DNA of 12,500 nt from Actinidia chinensis (GCA_009663005.1 VIGQ01001167.1:1-12500), one strand, 5' to 3'; positions 1 through 9,155 are shown, counted from the first letter of the stretch. Notes: generated by a model from the letters alone, not told the origin. Numbers and translations: made by a program.

Positions 1-247
1 ATAGTAGGAATCTGGTGGAGATTGATCAGCCAAGGTACCTCACCCAAGGGCGAGGAGGAGACAAACACTGTTGGCTCTGGGCGAGCTCAGTGGAGATAGC
101 TTGGTGATGTTCCAGCTGAACGTGTGGACCGTTTTACCTCGTCAAGAGGGTTCGGAGATAAGCAACCTTCGGAGAGATCATGGTGCGACCAGTTCTGATG
201 GTGCTGGCGATGTACCCGCCTTGGTCGATGGAGAATTTTATCCCACA
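1..247 (-). repeat. 3' LTR, truncated by the window edge
   Basis: This matches 11837-12092 along its whole length, with about 85% identity by eye and many one-base gaps. Its inner boundary is the terminal ...TATCCCACA (TGTGGGATA on the element strand), the same end as in the other copy. It is followed inwards by a purine-rich tract on the element strand, which makes this the 3' LTR of a minus-strand element. About 416 bases of the LTR lie outside the window. Confidence 0.88.
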
Positions 248-250
248 TAG

Positions 251-263
251 TACGCCCCCTACT
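251..263 (-). other. Polypurine tract next to 3' LTR
   Basis: On the minus strand this reads AGTAGGGGGCGTA and ends three bases before the TGTGGGATA start of the 3' LTR. A G-rich purine tract at this place primes plus-strand DNA synthesis in LTR elements. It is not purely purine, either through decay or as a lineage trait. Confidence 0.6.
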
Positions 264-683
264 CGAAATGCGAGGAGGATTGAGGGATTTACGAGTAGTT
301 GGGTTACAATTTTTGGTGTCATCTTCAAACATCGGCACCTGTCTCTACAAATGACACGTGGGCTAAGCTTGAATTGCTGAGCGGCAGCGCGAATGGCCAG
401 GTGCAGTTTTAAATGAGGTCTTCGCGGAAAACCGGAGCGTGATTAATACCATAGTCCTGAGGCGGCCCATTAATGAGCTTTTGGCGGGAGACGCAATTAT
501 GACCTCGGGAGACCCGGAACGACGCCTGATAATAAGCATGCATGATGGATCTGATCCTCGTATTTTCCTATCTATATGGGGTCCCCTCTTCAATTACACG
601 TTTCTGCTATTGTGACAAACCATTGCTCTCGTCTTTCCGGCCCTGCTCGTGATTGCCCGCATCTTTTAACTTTCAGTAAGTAG
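264..683 (+). promoter_or_regulatory. Non-coding leader upstream of the antisense ORF, with TATA-like box
   Basis: This stretch has no convincing frame on either strand. For the plus-strand extra ORF it is the upstream region. A TATA-like CTATCTATATGGGG lies at 568-581, about 105 bases before the coding-like frame opens at 684. For the minus-strand element it is the untranslated region between the extra ORF and the polypurine tract. Promoter function is inferred from position and the TATA-like string only. Confidence 0.3.
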
Positions 684-3017
684 TCTTTTCCCGACTTTAG
701 TTATCATTCTCGTAGTTATGCCCGTAATTTTGACGTAACTAGATCGGGCTACCTAGATTCTTACCCTCGTGATAATGACCCTTTAGGAGAAGGTTCTCCA
801 TATATGACTGACGAGTAAATCAATCGCCATCCGTCGCGAGGGAGGGTTCACTCATGTGATCCTTTGACCGTCATCCATCCCCCCGTAGATGAAAAGCATA
901 ATATTATACTTTAGAAGAGCTAAACGCTCTTAAGGAAACTTATTCTTTTCCTCTCGGAGTGCGGGTTGAGGCTTCCAAGAAGGTTATAGACCATACCTTC
1001 TGCTCGCCCGGGCGAGTAGCGTTTATGAGGCTGCGTTCCCCGCTGGCCTTCGTTTCCCCCTTCACCCCACTATTAGGTTAATTCCTTAATTCTATAATAT
1101 CTGCCGGCCCAGCTCGTTCCCAACGCTTGGAGAAGCATTTGCTTGCTCTATGTCGTTGTGGGCGGGTAATACAAATACACCATTTCCCTTTCTGAGTTTA
1201 GGAACTTATTTTAGCCTCAATAGCACTCCTAAACGCGGATCAAGGAGGCTGTACTTCAAGGCGAGAAACAAGAAGTCTCTCTCGAGGATACCCCAGTACT
1301 GTTAAGTGTTGACGAGCAAGTTTCCTTCTTCGTCTCCGGCGACGAATGAGAGATTCCTGAAGGAACGTCTCGGGAGGGCGCCCCACTAGTTTCCGAGGAC
1401 GTGGGGAATTCATGGTCGGTCACTCTTCCTTCTACTCTTTTCATACTTTTTGAATGCTGGGTGGCTATATTTTATTCTTTTCAACACCACTGCACTAATC
1501 CACCTCGACTTTTTGGCGATGAACCGAAAGTTTTTGAAGAGATTTTTCGTCGATCGAGAAGACGAGACGCTTTCCGTACCCGTGCTATTGAACTCACAAT
1601 CGTATCGCCGAGTATTTGTCTCTCTGGGTCTAGTCGTCCGGGACGGCGGGCGATAATCTTCCGAGCGGAGACGCACCGAGCTCCTCGAGCGAGGTAGGTG
1701 AGTCCCCAAACTTCCCATGAACCAGCTCAGCGAGAAAGTCCTCCCAAGACGATTCAGTTGAATGTCTAGGATCCATCAGACAGAACTTAGGATGTTGTTA
1801 CCTCTATCCCCGCACTTGAACCGGTGGTCGGGGGAAGGTTCTGGATCCTTACTAGACCGTTCATGAATTCTCCGACCTCGGCCTCGAATCCCTCATCGGA
1901 ATCTTATTTGGATTTGAGCCTCTCGTCGCGCTTGAATCTGAGTATTGCTCTTTCTTTTTTCTAGGCGATGATTACTTTTCTATCGATTCGTAAGTCGTTG
2001 TTCAGCTATGTCGAAAGGTTAGCTTCAAGAGATCGGCGAAAAGCTTCGGGAAGTCCGGCGGACGTGAGTTCCAGGGACTCCTTTCTGGCGAATGGGGTTG
2101 TGATTAGCGAGAATGGCCAGAGAAGCATAACCAGCTCGCCCCAGAAAAAGAGTAAGCCGATGATGGCTCTAAGGGAAAGGAGTTGACACAGGCCTAGGGC
2201 AAGAAGAAGGCAAACCTCATCAAGCAAAGCCCCGTCCACTCCAGCCACCGCATCTTCGCGTCCTGGGGAAGGCCCCTTGGTTAATCTTGGTATGTTCTGG
2301 GCCCCACGACTTCTATCTGGGCAGCCCACTGCGGCCGATAATGCTGTCTGGAGGGTGATTCCCAGCTGACAAGAGAGGTGGAGAAGCTCACCTTGGATCA
2401 ACGTTGACGAAACCTCCACGTGATCGTTCAGTACTTTTGGGTGCTTTCAATTTTTTCTAGCGATTTTAATTTGGCTCTGGATTGTTCAAAAAGTGTTTCT
2501 TTCTTATATCAGGCGTTGTGCTCGGTTCGTCTTTGCCGTCCGTAGGCAGGGAGGCCTGGGGAGGCAGCATCTCTTCAGAGGGGCGAGTTGCTTCCATGGA
2601 ACTGCGTTGCTCGCCTTCCAGAAGGTTGCTGCCAACCTTGACACCACAATTGGCCGATCCCATGCTTGCGTGCAGCAGGCCAATGACGAGCTCGTCCAGA
2701 ATGAAGAGTGGCCGAGACTTGTTTGTCTTTTTTTGACAAGCTCGAGAGATTGGGATTGTTGGTGAACGAGCTGAGGGAAGCCCTTGGATAAAGCCAAGGA
2801 GTCTTCCTGGAGGAGTTCAAATCCTCGTCGGAGTTCGTGGTGGCAGTTGAAGATTCTACTTCCAAATCTTTGCGAAGGTTTGACTTCTGGCAAGGTGCAA
2901 CTTCGCCTGCAGCATCCCGACCTTGCTATCGATCTTAAGGCAACCGTGTCCGATCAAGATCTTGGCGAGCAGACGAGGCTGCTGAGGAGAAAGAAAAGGA
3001 AAACATGGGCGGAATAG
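684..3017 (+). pseudogene. Antisense extra ORF (aORF) of Tat-like element, frameshifted
   Basis: Coding sense is on the plus strand, opposite to gag-pol. A 44-codon frame, rich in Ser, Tyr and Arg, is open from 684 to 815 and ends in a stop; no ATG opens it, so the start may be mutated. From about 907 the frame reads LEELNALKETYSFPLGVRV, then after a one-base slip at about 1026 YEAAFPAGLRFPLHP, then in another frame PAQLVPNAWRSICLLY at about 1103-1157. This pattern resembles the plant 'putative gypsy type transposon' domain (Transposase_28, PF04195). The middle (1200-2480) is badly broken, with a Ser/Lys-rich part near 2100-2180 (SPQKKSKP). The end (2590-3017) is probably coiled coil: AFQKVAANLDTTIGRSHA, then ANDELVQNEEW, then in further frames EEFKSSSEFVVAVED and LQHPDLAIDL. 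The last frame ends at TAG 3015-3017. About 775 codons would fit. The function of such ORFs is unknown to me; the domain assignment is from recall. Confidence 0.78.
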
Positions 3018-3054
3018 GGGGGTTAATTAAAGATATCTGCCTCCGAGGTGTAAG

Positions 3055-3085
3055 TTTTTTTTTTTTTTGAGATGTAATTTTTATT
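3055..3085 (-). other. A-tract with AATAAA 11 bases upstream (minus strand)
   Basis: The plus strand shows 14 T at 3055-3068. On the minus strand this is an A14 tract preceded by AATAAA (3085-3080) at a distance of 11 bases, the spacing of a polyadenylated 3' end. The plus strand here also holds AATGAA (3091-3096), a plant polyadenylation variant, just after the antisense ORF. The tract is therefore either the mark of a minus-strand transcript end or a T-rich 3'UTR of the antisense ORF. The sequence alone does not decide. Confidence 0.4.
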
Positions 3086-3185
3086 CATTGAATGAAAAAT
3101 CTTTGCTCCCTGTTCCATGTTGTTTTTCTCGTTATATATTGTGATTATGGAGTTTGGTGGTGAAAACTCATTCTTTGAAACAACA

Positions 3186-3334
3186 TTGGCGACCTCAATA
3201 CCGGCGATCAAGATGCCCTTTTGTCATTTTGTAATGATTGGCGATCTTGATATTGCGACATCAATAACGGCGATCAGATGCCTGTCATTTTGTAATGAAT
3301 TGGCGATCGTGATATTGGCCGACATTAATCTTTT
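3186..3334. repeat. Tandem repeat, about 2.5 copies of 52-62 bases
   Basis: Three units start with TTGGCGA, at 3186, 3238 and 3300. The first two share TCAATA, CGGCGATCA and end in TGTCATTTTGTAATGA. The second and third share TTGGCGAT, then TGATATTG. The array lies in the spacer between the antisense ORF stop and the integrase end. Short tandem arrays in untranslated parts are common in large plant Ty3/gypsy elements. Nothing else recognisable was found between 3086 and 3490. Confidence 0.75.
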
Positions 3335-3489
3335 GCACAACTGAAGAGATAAATCATAGCGAATCGTAACAATTTCCAATAATAATAAAATCACAAATCA
3401 TAAAGTATGGGGCGTAGTGGAGTGTCTCCGGCCTGCCATTTTATTGATAGTATTTGTTTCAATGCTCGGCGTTTCCGGGATTTAAAGTG

Positions 3490-4515
3490 CTTTTCCATTT
3501 GGTCCTCTAACCAGTAGTTCTTGTCTGGAGTCCTTGATGACTTTGTAAGGCTTTCCCATGTTGGGCCGAGCTTCCCCGCATTTGGTTCTTTAGTTGACGG
3601 GTTACCCTTCGCAAGACCAGGTCGCTAGGAAGGAATGATCGGTGTCTTGACCCTTGATTATAGTATTGGCGACTTGGCCTTGTAAGCTGCTTGGCGTAGT
3701 TCGGCTTTTCTCTGTTCCCTCGAGGAGATCCAGTTGAGTCTAGCTCGGCCTTATTTCTTTCTTTGCGAAATTCAAAGTCTTGAAGCTCGGCATACCTATT
3801 TCTACTGGTATGAACCATTCAGTACGAAACCATGAGTATGGAGTTTCGCCATAGTAATCCGACTAGTAGTATGATAAGCCCCAAAGTATGCTTGGCGAAG
3901 TCTTCCGCCAATTCGCTTTTCGACCTTTCTAACCTCGCCTTCAAATTCCTGAGGATGGTAGCGATTGGTTACTTCAACTTACCCTTTAGCCCTGAGGATG
4001 ACCGGCGAGGAGAAATGATGGGAGATGGCGATCCGAGCAGACTAATTAACTTTGTCGTTGTCGACTGCTTGCGTGTCCGAGATGATAACTTAGGAATTCC
4101 GAATCTGCAAACAAGGGTGCTTTCTACAAAATTTGGGTATTTTGCTTAGTATCTTGGCGAGAGGCTGAGCTTCTATCATTTAGTAAAATAGTCTATGGCG
4201 ACTATAAAATTTCCTTTGCAAGGGAGCTCGGGGTAGGGGACCCAGTATGTCTAGTCCCCACTGAGGCGAATTCCAAGGGGCTTAACATCGTACCACCTCA
4301 GTGTGGGGGCAGGCGGCTGATGGGTCAAAACCCTGACACTTGTCGCAATCTCCTTATATACGCAGCCGCATCTCGTTCTATGGTCCGGCCAAAAATATCC
4401 TTTGCGAATAGTTTTCCTCGCCAATGACCTTGCTCCGAGTGATTTCCGCAGATGCGCTTCGTGTATTTCTTTTAGAACGTATTCTTCTCCTTTGGTCGGA
4501 GACTTCAAAAGTGTC
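3490..4515 (-). pseudogene. pol: integrase remnant
   Basis: Integrase inserts the cDNA into the host genome. The zinc-binding part reads EIHEAH (4451-4469) and GARSLARKTIRKGYFWP; the second cysteine pair, CDKCQ, lies at 4333-4347 in a shifted frame, so the HHCC set can be traced. In the catalytic core VAIDYFTK (4179-4202) gives the first Asp. VIISDTQ near 4080-4100 sits where a DNG-type motif is expected, and VEVTNR (about 3960-3978) gives the Glu. At the C-terminus come DLVLRRV, GKLGPTW (3556-3576) and then, in another frame, ELLVRGPNGKAL near 3490-3525, a GPY/F-like module. I saw no chromodomain after it, which suits Tat rather than chromoviruses. At least five frame changes and several stops break it. 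Confidence 0.88.
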
Positions 4516-4689
4516 CAACAGACCTTTGTATAGTCTTCCTTTGAATATGCAAAATTCTTGGCAGACGATCCTGAGACGGCGAGCTGGAGTTTGTCCTTTG
4601 GCAGGGTTTCCTCCCCTGGAGATAGTCAATAATTTCGTCCATCACGTCGGAATTCTTCTGTGAGGAGGATTTTGATTGGCGACCCCAAA

Positions 4690-5640
4690 TGCTTCGGGCT
4701 GCTAGAAATTCCCGAGGTATGCACCAGATTAGCTAAGGGCGTCTGCTTTCCTATAATTTTCTCGGGGATTTGGTGATTTTGAATTTCCTTGATATTTGCG
4801 GATGCGGCCTTTCTCAACCCAATAAGCCATCATTCTTGCGTCTTTGGCAAGGTGACCCCCTCCCCTTGAACTTGGTTTACCTCCAAGTTGTGATCACTGA
4901 AGATTTCCCAAAGAATGTGCCCTAACTCCACGTGCTACTCTTGACGCCGGAGAAAAAAAGGTTCATCCTCGCTTTCATTATTTAGTGCTTTAAACCTCTA
5001 TCTTATGGCGTACTCCATCCTGCTCGCCTGATAGAGCCTGTATGACGATTCCTGCACCACAACCGTGCTAGTTAGAGAGCCATCCACGATAATATCCAGT
5101 GCGAGGTCCTTTTTCTGCGGTGGTTCTTTGGGAATTTCGTTTCAGGAGGAGCTGGTCTGTTGTGGAGTGCCTTCATGGGGGAGGCGACAATGAATCAGCA
5201 CGGGTCTGGGCTTTTTTGCCATCCTCGCCTTATTCAATGTGAACTCACTTACCTCAATGGACCATTTAAGGAGTCGAACTAATGTGTCCTAGTCCGTTTG
5301 AAACTGCTTTAGTGGTTGATCAGTCCATACTATGATGGGATGGGCTGAAAGTAATGATTGAAGTTTTTCATAGCGGCGATCATTAGGGCGTTAGGCGAGT
5401 AGCTTTTCATCCTCGGATATCTGGCATCTGCACCCATTAAGGACTTTGCTAAGTATATATTGGTTTTTGCCCTGATCTTATTCTCGGATGAGCACATCAC
5501 TTTCATGCGGTGGGCGAGATAGATAAATATACGTAAGATTCTTCGCCGGGGTGGTAGGGACGTGTGAGTAAAAGGCGGAAGACCCGAGATACTTCTTCCA
5601 GATGTCTGGAACGCATTTTCAGATTCTCATTCCATCGAAA
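4690..5640 (-). pseudogene. pol: RT connection, Ty3-type RNase H remnant and second RNase H
   Basis: RNase H removes the RNA strand during reverse transcription. The first part (about 5640-5200) holds AHPIIVWTDQPLKQF and LVRLLKWSIEVSEF, typical of the Ty3-type RNase H end. A second RNase H follows with its own acidic residues: Asp in DGS (codon 5082-5084), then CGAGIVIQ in another frame, EYAIR, Glu in NNESE (4968-4982), FSDHNLEVNQVQ where SDSQLVVNQ-like sequence is usual, and Asp in ADAL (4732-4746). Two RNase H domains in a row are a known trait of Tat-lineage elements, the second being of archaeal type. Frameshifts separate most motifs, and the third acidic position is uncertain within the decayed SDH stretch. 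Confidence 0.75.
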
Positions 5641-6450
5641 ACCTGGCTGTCGTAGGTTTTAAAAGAATGGGAGGGCACTGTCCGCAGATTTGGAGACAAA
5701 TCTGTGAGGGCGGTTACTCACCAGTTAGCTGCTGTACTTCTAGGATATTTTTAGGCGGGAGCCATCGAGATTGGGCTTTAGACTGATCCGGTTTACCTCA
5801 ATTCGACGCTGGTGACCAGAAATCTAAATATTTCCCGGACGGCACTCCAACGATGAATTTGGGGGATTAGCATCATCCGATGGCGACGCAGGATGCTAAA
5901 TGCTTCCTTAAGGTGGGCGATTGTGGTCGGTATGATCAGATACTTTTAACCAGCATATAATCTATGTACACTTCCAGTCTTTCCAATTGTTCCTTGAACA
6001 TCTTATTAGCTAATCTTTGATACGTCGCCCCCAGCGGTTTTCAACCCGAATGGATGAACTTTGTAATAATATAGCCCCCGCTCTGTGATATAAAAGAAGT
6101 TTTCTCAATGTCGGAGGGACATTTGATACGGTGATATCCCGAGAAGGCGTTCCATTTAAAACCCAGGAGCTACGTTGCTTGGAGGTGGCGTGACTATTAA
6201 GTCGTGTTAGGCAAGGAACACTGTCTTTTGGGCAAGCCTTGTTGAGGTCGGTGAAATCGACGCATACTCTCCATTTCATCTTTTTTGGGGGCGACTACAA
6301 CATTGACGAGCCAGTCCGGAAGTGGGGCTTCTCGGACGAGTTAGCTCTGATGAGCTTATTTACTTCGTTTCAATGACTTTCGGCGTTCAGGCGCGACTTC
6401 CTCTGTTTTTGGGAAAAGAATTATCGCGTGAGCCGAAGGTACATCTCCCT
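5640..6450 (-). pseudogene. pol: reverse transcriptase remnant
   Basis: RT copies the element RNA into DNA. Homology starts near 6450 with PSAHAI and VAPERRK, followed by PDWLVNVVV (about 6296-6330) and KWRVCVDFTDLNKACPKDS (6220-6276), a strong Ty3/gypsy signature. The catalytic box at 5948-5971 reads VYIDYMLV: the second Asp of YxDD is replaced by Tyr (TAT, codon 5957-5959). Then come VPSGKYLDFLVTS-like residues near 5790-5860, where GVSSGKFLGF-type sequence is usual. Frameshifts and stops are scattered through it. Nothing of the linker that normally joins protease to RT precedes it; AT-rich foreign DNA begins instead. Confidence 0.92.
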
Positions 6451-7033
6451 CTCTTTCATGTTCTATTGATTTTTCATTAGTAAAGGTACAGTTTATTGTT
6501 CTGCAAAATTATCCAAAACATTGGTCACTGAGGCGTGTTGCTATGTATGCATATTAAATGGGCCAAAATGACTATAGTGAGAAAGTTGATGAATGCAAGA
6601 AAGAAATCTATTTTTCAAGCTCAATTAACTAATTGGTAATGGCATTTTGTTTCATGTTATCTTTGACTTTTGTCCTTATTCATTTCTCATCTATGTACTA
6701 TTAATCCGAACCATGGCTGTTTGTATGAATCTTTTCTATAAACAACTCCAAGCTCTTATGTACCTGGTTACCTTGCGGAATTACCTCTAGCTCCTATGTA
6801 AAGTCTAACCATTTTGATAAGGGCATTTCAAGAACACAGGAGAGGAGTGCTAAACTAGCTATATTCAAAAAAGGATGAATTTACTGATTCTGATAAACTG
6901 TATGCTCTGCTATTTGCTATACACACGTTTCATGGCATATTTATATAGCGATTGTGTTGGCTGCTTGTTTTGATACTCCATACGCAAGTTTTAGCGGTAT
7001 TTCTCATAATAATTCATTATCTTTTTACAGAGC
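6451..7033 (-). other. 3'UTR-like or intergenic sequence downstream of the exon-like frame
   Basis: There is no frame on either strand beyond chance length and no retroelement motif. The stretch follows the stop of the exon-like frame on the same strand. It carries AATAAA on the minus strand (plus 6492-6497) about 40 bases before the junction with RT. This would fit a plant 3'UTR, but AATAAA is frequent in AT-rich DNA. Confidence 0.3.
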
Positions 7034-7520
7034 TTAAATTCCAAGGGATTTTTTATGAGGGATCTTTCTCCCAGTATTAGCAATAGTGGCGTTCAAAAGA
7101 TACCGACTCTTCTCCAGATATGAGATGATGGGGGAATAAAATGGATCAGAAAGTTGGTTTTCTGTCACCCAAGAGTTATAGCAGGCATCATGCATACGTT
7201 GTTGGTTCTGGATCATAGTTGATTGTTTTACTGGGGTTGGTGGGAACGCCATCCAATTGCGAGAAGGTGCGTGAGATTCTATTTGCCACCCCAGTGACGG
7301 TGTCTCCTTAGTTTGCTTTGCATCAAAGAAAGCTAGCCAACACTCCTTTAGGGTAAACGTACGGATGGCTGCCAATGCTTTATCATATGTGGCGAAGCTT
7401 GCATGATTTCTAAAGCCTAAGCTTGCGAGATCAGATCATCAAGACTGAGGTTACTGAATGATTTAATAGTCAAAGCATCACTTGGCTCAAATTTTTTGTA
7501 AGACTGGGAAGTTCTAGTAT
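7034..7520 (-). pseudogene. Exon-like fragment of an unrecognised host gene (possible terminal exon)
   Basis: The minus strand is open from 7520 to a TAA at 7034-7036, with one frame slip near 7425 (a TAG just after ...LDDLISQA). Before the slip it reads through SQSYKKFEPSDALTIKSF; after it, through HASFATYDKALAAIRTFTLK, ECWLAFFDAKQTKETPSLGW and DPFYSPIISYLEKSRYLLN. Composition is that of a globular protein, rich in Trp, Tyr and Phe, and unlike the retroelement. The open stretch begins directly at GATTTTTAG, a good plant 3' splice site, with AT-rich intron-like DNA before it. I saw no convincing 5' splice site at the other end, so this may be the last exon. I do not recognise the protein and found no further exons with confidence. 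It may be a captured fragment or the relic of the gene that stood here; a sequence error could also explain the single slip. Confidence 0.6.
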
Positions 7521-8276
7521 CTAAAAATCACATGATACATATGTCACTGGTTGCGTGTTGGAAGTAGTATAGAGATTTCAGTCTTGAACTTCTTGTGAAT
7601 TTGTGGGTCGATATGTTAGCCAGTTGTAACAGACTGATTGTGGACACTGATTCATTAGTTTAAGTGATTATGGGTGTGAAACAAGAAAATCAAATAATTG
7701 TGCCGTTTTTCATTTTATGTTTGTTTTTCCGTCAATCGATAGGAACGGATAGGGGAAGAGAAGGTGTTTTTAAGAAAAGCTATATATTCTCAACGTTTAT
7801 ATGAATAGAAAGAAAAAAAGGAAGTGAGCTACTGTATTTCATACGTATTTAAATGGACAATCTCGGAAAAAATTAACAAAACATGTAGTTAATTAAGTTC
7901 GTTCTCTTCAAATCTCACAATCACATCATTTTGACGAGAAATAATGAGCTGGTGAGGAGGGGTTCCCTTTCTAATCATTTTTTACCATTTTTTGCTTAAT
8001 TAATGTGTTAGCCAAATATGATAATTTTTAAAATTATTTCTTTATCAAAACCAAACAAACCAAAACGTAGGGGTAGGGAAAGAGCTGAACCTTAAGGACG
8101 AGCCAATGGACCTGAAAACTCATCAGCATACTCCAACAGGTAGGTAGCATGGTACGATCATGTCAATGGCCCATTAGGGCCAGTGAAGCCCTAGAGTGTC
8201 TATTTCTGTGACACAAGCAATATAGAAACTAAAATTAATCAGCCTCTCCATAAAATATGAGATAAATTTTATTTTT
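7521..8276. other. AT-rich stretch, intron-like or intergenic, no supported gene
   Basis: On the minus strand it precedes the exon-like frame and ends in a polypyrimidine-AG (GATTTTTAG). It holds A/T runs, TTAATTAA strings and short open frames only. An upstream exon would be expected here if the fragment came from a gene, but I could not support one. Confidence 0.4.
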
Positions 8277-8517
8277 TACTACTTTTGTCACGTCCATCTC
8301 TTTATATAAGCAAGAGAATATGATGCCTTACGAGATAAATTGCAGAATAAAAGTATCTATCTACTATTTTCCTTAACTTGAGTCGGAGTATTTTTTGCAC
8401 TTAATACAAAGTGAGGTAACAATTGAGTTTTTTGTTTTTTTGTTAAATCGACGTGAAGAAAATGTTAAACGATAATATCGAAAAAATCTTATGCACTGAA
8501 TACGGGTGGATGGAGTA
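8277..8517. mobile_element. Probable Stowaway-type MITE relic
   Basis: The right end, TACGGGTGGATGGAGTA (8501-8517), resembles the GGGACGGAGGGAGTA end of plant Stowaway elements, including the TA duplication. The interior GAGTCGGAGTATTTTTTGCA is also in that style. The left end, proposed at TACTACTTTTGTCACGTCC (8277-8295), is a poor partner, so the boundary is a guess. The length of about 240 bases would be usual for the family. Confidence 0.4.
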
Positions 8518-8567
8518 AAAATTTGGGTTTTTTCATCACAGACTTAATAATTGTAATCTCGGTTGTA

Positions 8568-8834
8568 GTTTGGGATAAAGATTATTTATTTTTGTTTTTT
8601 TGTTTTTTTGTTTTTATCTTTTAAATATTTTTTTTAAAATTTTTTGATGTTCTCGTGACTCTTGCGGTCTCGCCTAAATAAAATCTATTAATTTTGATTT
8701 CAAATGATTTTTTTTATATAAAAAATATTTTTATAACCTTTTCGATTCCTAAATCGAGCCGAGGAAAAAGTAAAAACATTTGATTAAAATAAAAAAATTA
8801 AATAAAATAAAAATAAATTCAATTTATCCCAAAC
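8568..8834. mobile_element. Short AT-rich MITE with terminal inverted repeats
   Basis: GTTTGGGATAAA at 8568-8579 is the perfect reverse complement of TTTATCCCAAAC at 8823-8834, and the pairing continues imperfectly inwards (ATTTATTTTT on both sides). The 267-base body is AT-rich, with T-runs on one side and A-rich DNA on the other, and has no coding frame. GTTTGGGATA-like ends are seen in several plant MITE families. No clear target duplication flanks it (GGTTGTA and GCGTAGT), so the superfamily is open. Confidence 0.6.
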
Positions 8835-8892
8835 GCGTAGTTAAGATTCACGTTTTTAATTGGATGGTCCAAATCAAACTATTCAGTATACT

Positions 8893-8900
8893 ATAGTCTC
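8893..8900. repeat. Target site duplication, left copy (ATAGTCTC)
   Basis: Identical to 9492-9499 across the hAT element. Removing one copy and the element restores a continuous flanking sequence. Confidence 0.9.
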
Positions 8901-8916
8901 TAGGGATGGCAACGGG

Positions 8917-8950
8917 CGGGGCGGGGACGGAGGTTGGTGTCCCCGCCCCG
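8917..8950. repeat. GC foldback in the hAT left end
   Basis: CGGGGCGGGGAC (8917-8928) is the exact reverse complement of GTCCCCGCCCCG (8939-8950), with a 10-base loop. This gives a 12-bp GC hairpin starting 16 bases inside the terminus. Confidence 0.85.
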
Positions 8951-9155
8951 TCCCCATCCCCGAATTTTTTTAAGCCCAAGCCCCGATCCCCCCCGGCGGG
9001 GAATTTTGTGTAACCTCGATCCCCGCCCCCGAATCCGATCCCCCTCCCCTCATATGAAACACCCCACATCCAAAAAATTCCTAAATCAACGACAAATCCC
9101 TAAGCCAAAATTTAAAAATCAATCACAACACTAAATCAACCATAACACCTAAAAG

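Noticed and set aside
2006..2419. 137-codon open frame on the minus strand
   Set aside because: It lies opposite the Ser/Lys-rich middle of the antisense ORF, shows no known motif and has the composition of a shadow frame.
2504..2893. 129-codon open frame on the minus strand
   Set aside because: It is the complement of the coiled-coil end of the antisense ORF, whose plus-strand motifs are convincing.
3832..4149. 105-codon open frame on the plus strand
   Set aside because: It lies opposite the integrase core, whose VAIDYFTK and VEVTNR motifs are on the minus strand.
8080..8140. Plus-strand open stretch reading KELNLKDEPMDLKTHQHTPT before GGTAGGTAG, which resembles a 5' splice site
   Set aside because: It is too short, on the opposite strand to the exon-like frame, with no acceptor or partner exon; chance is likely.
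8100..8160. Minus-strand open stretch HATYLLEYADEFSGPLARP, considered as an upstream exon of the fragment at 7034-7520
   Set aside because: Only about 20 codons between stops and no clear splice sites at both ends.
8848..9134. Gly-rich (minus) and Pro/Arg-rich (plus) open frames
   Set aside because: They are translations of the G/C runs at the hAT element end, not proteins.
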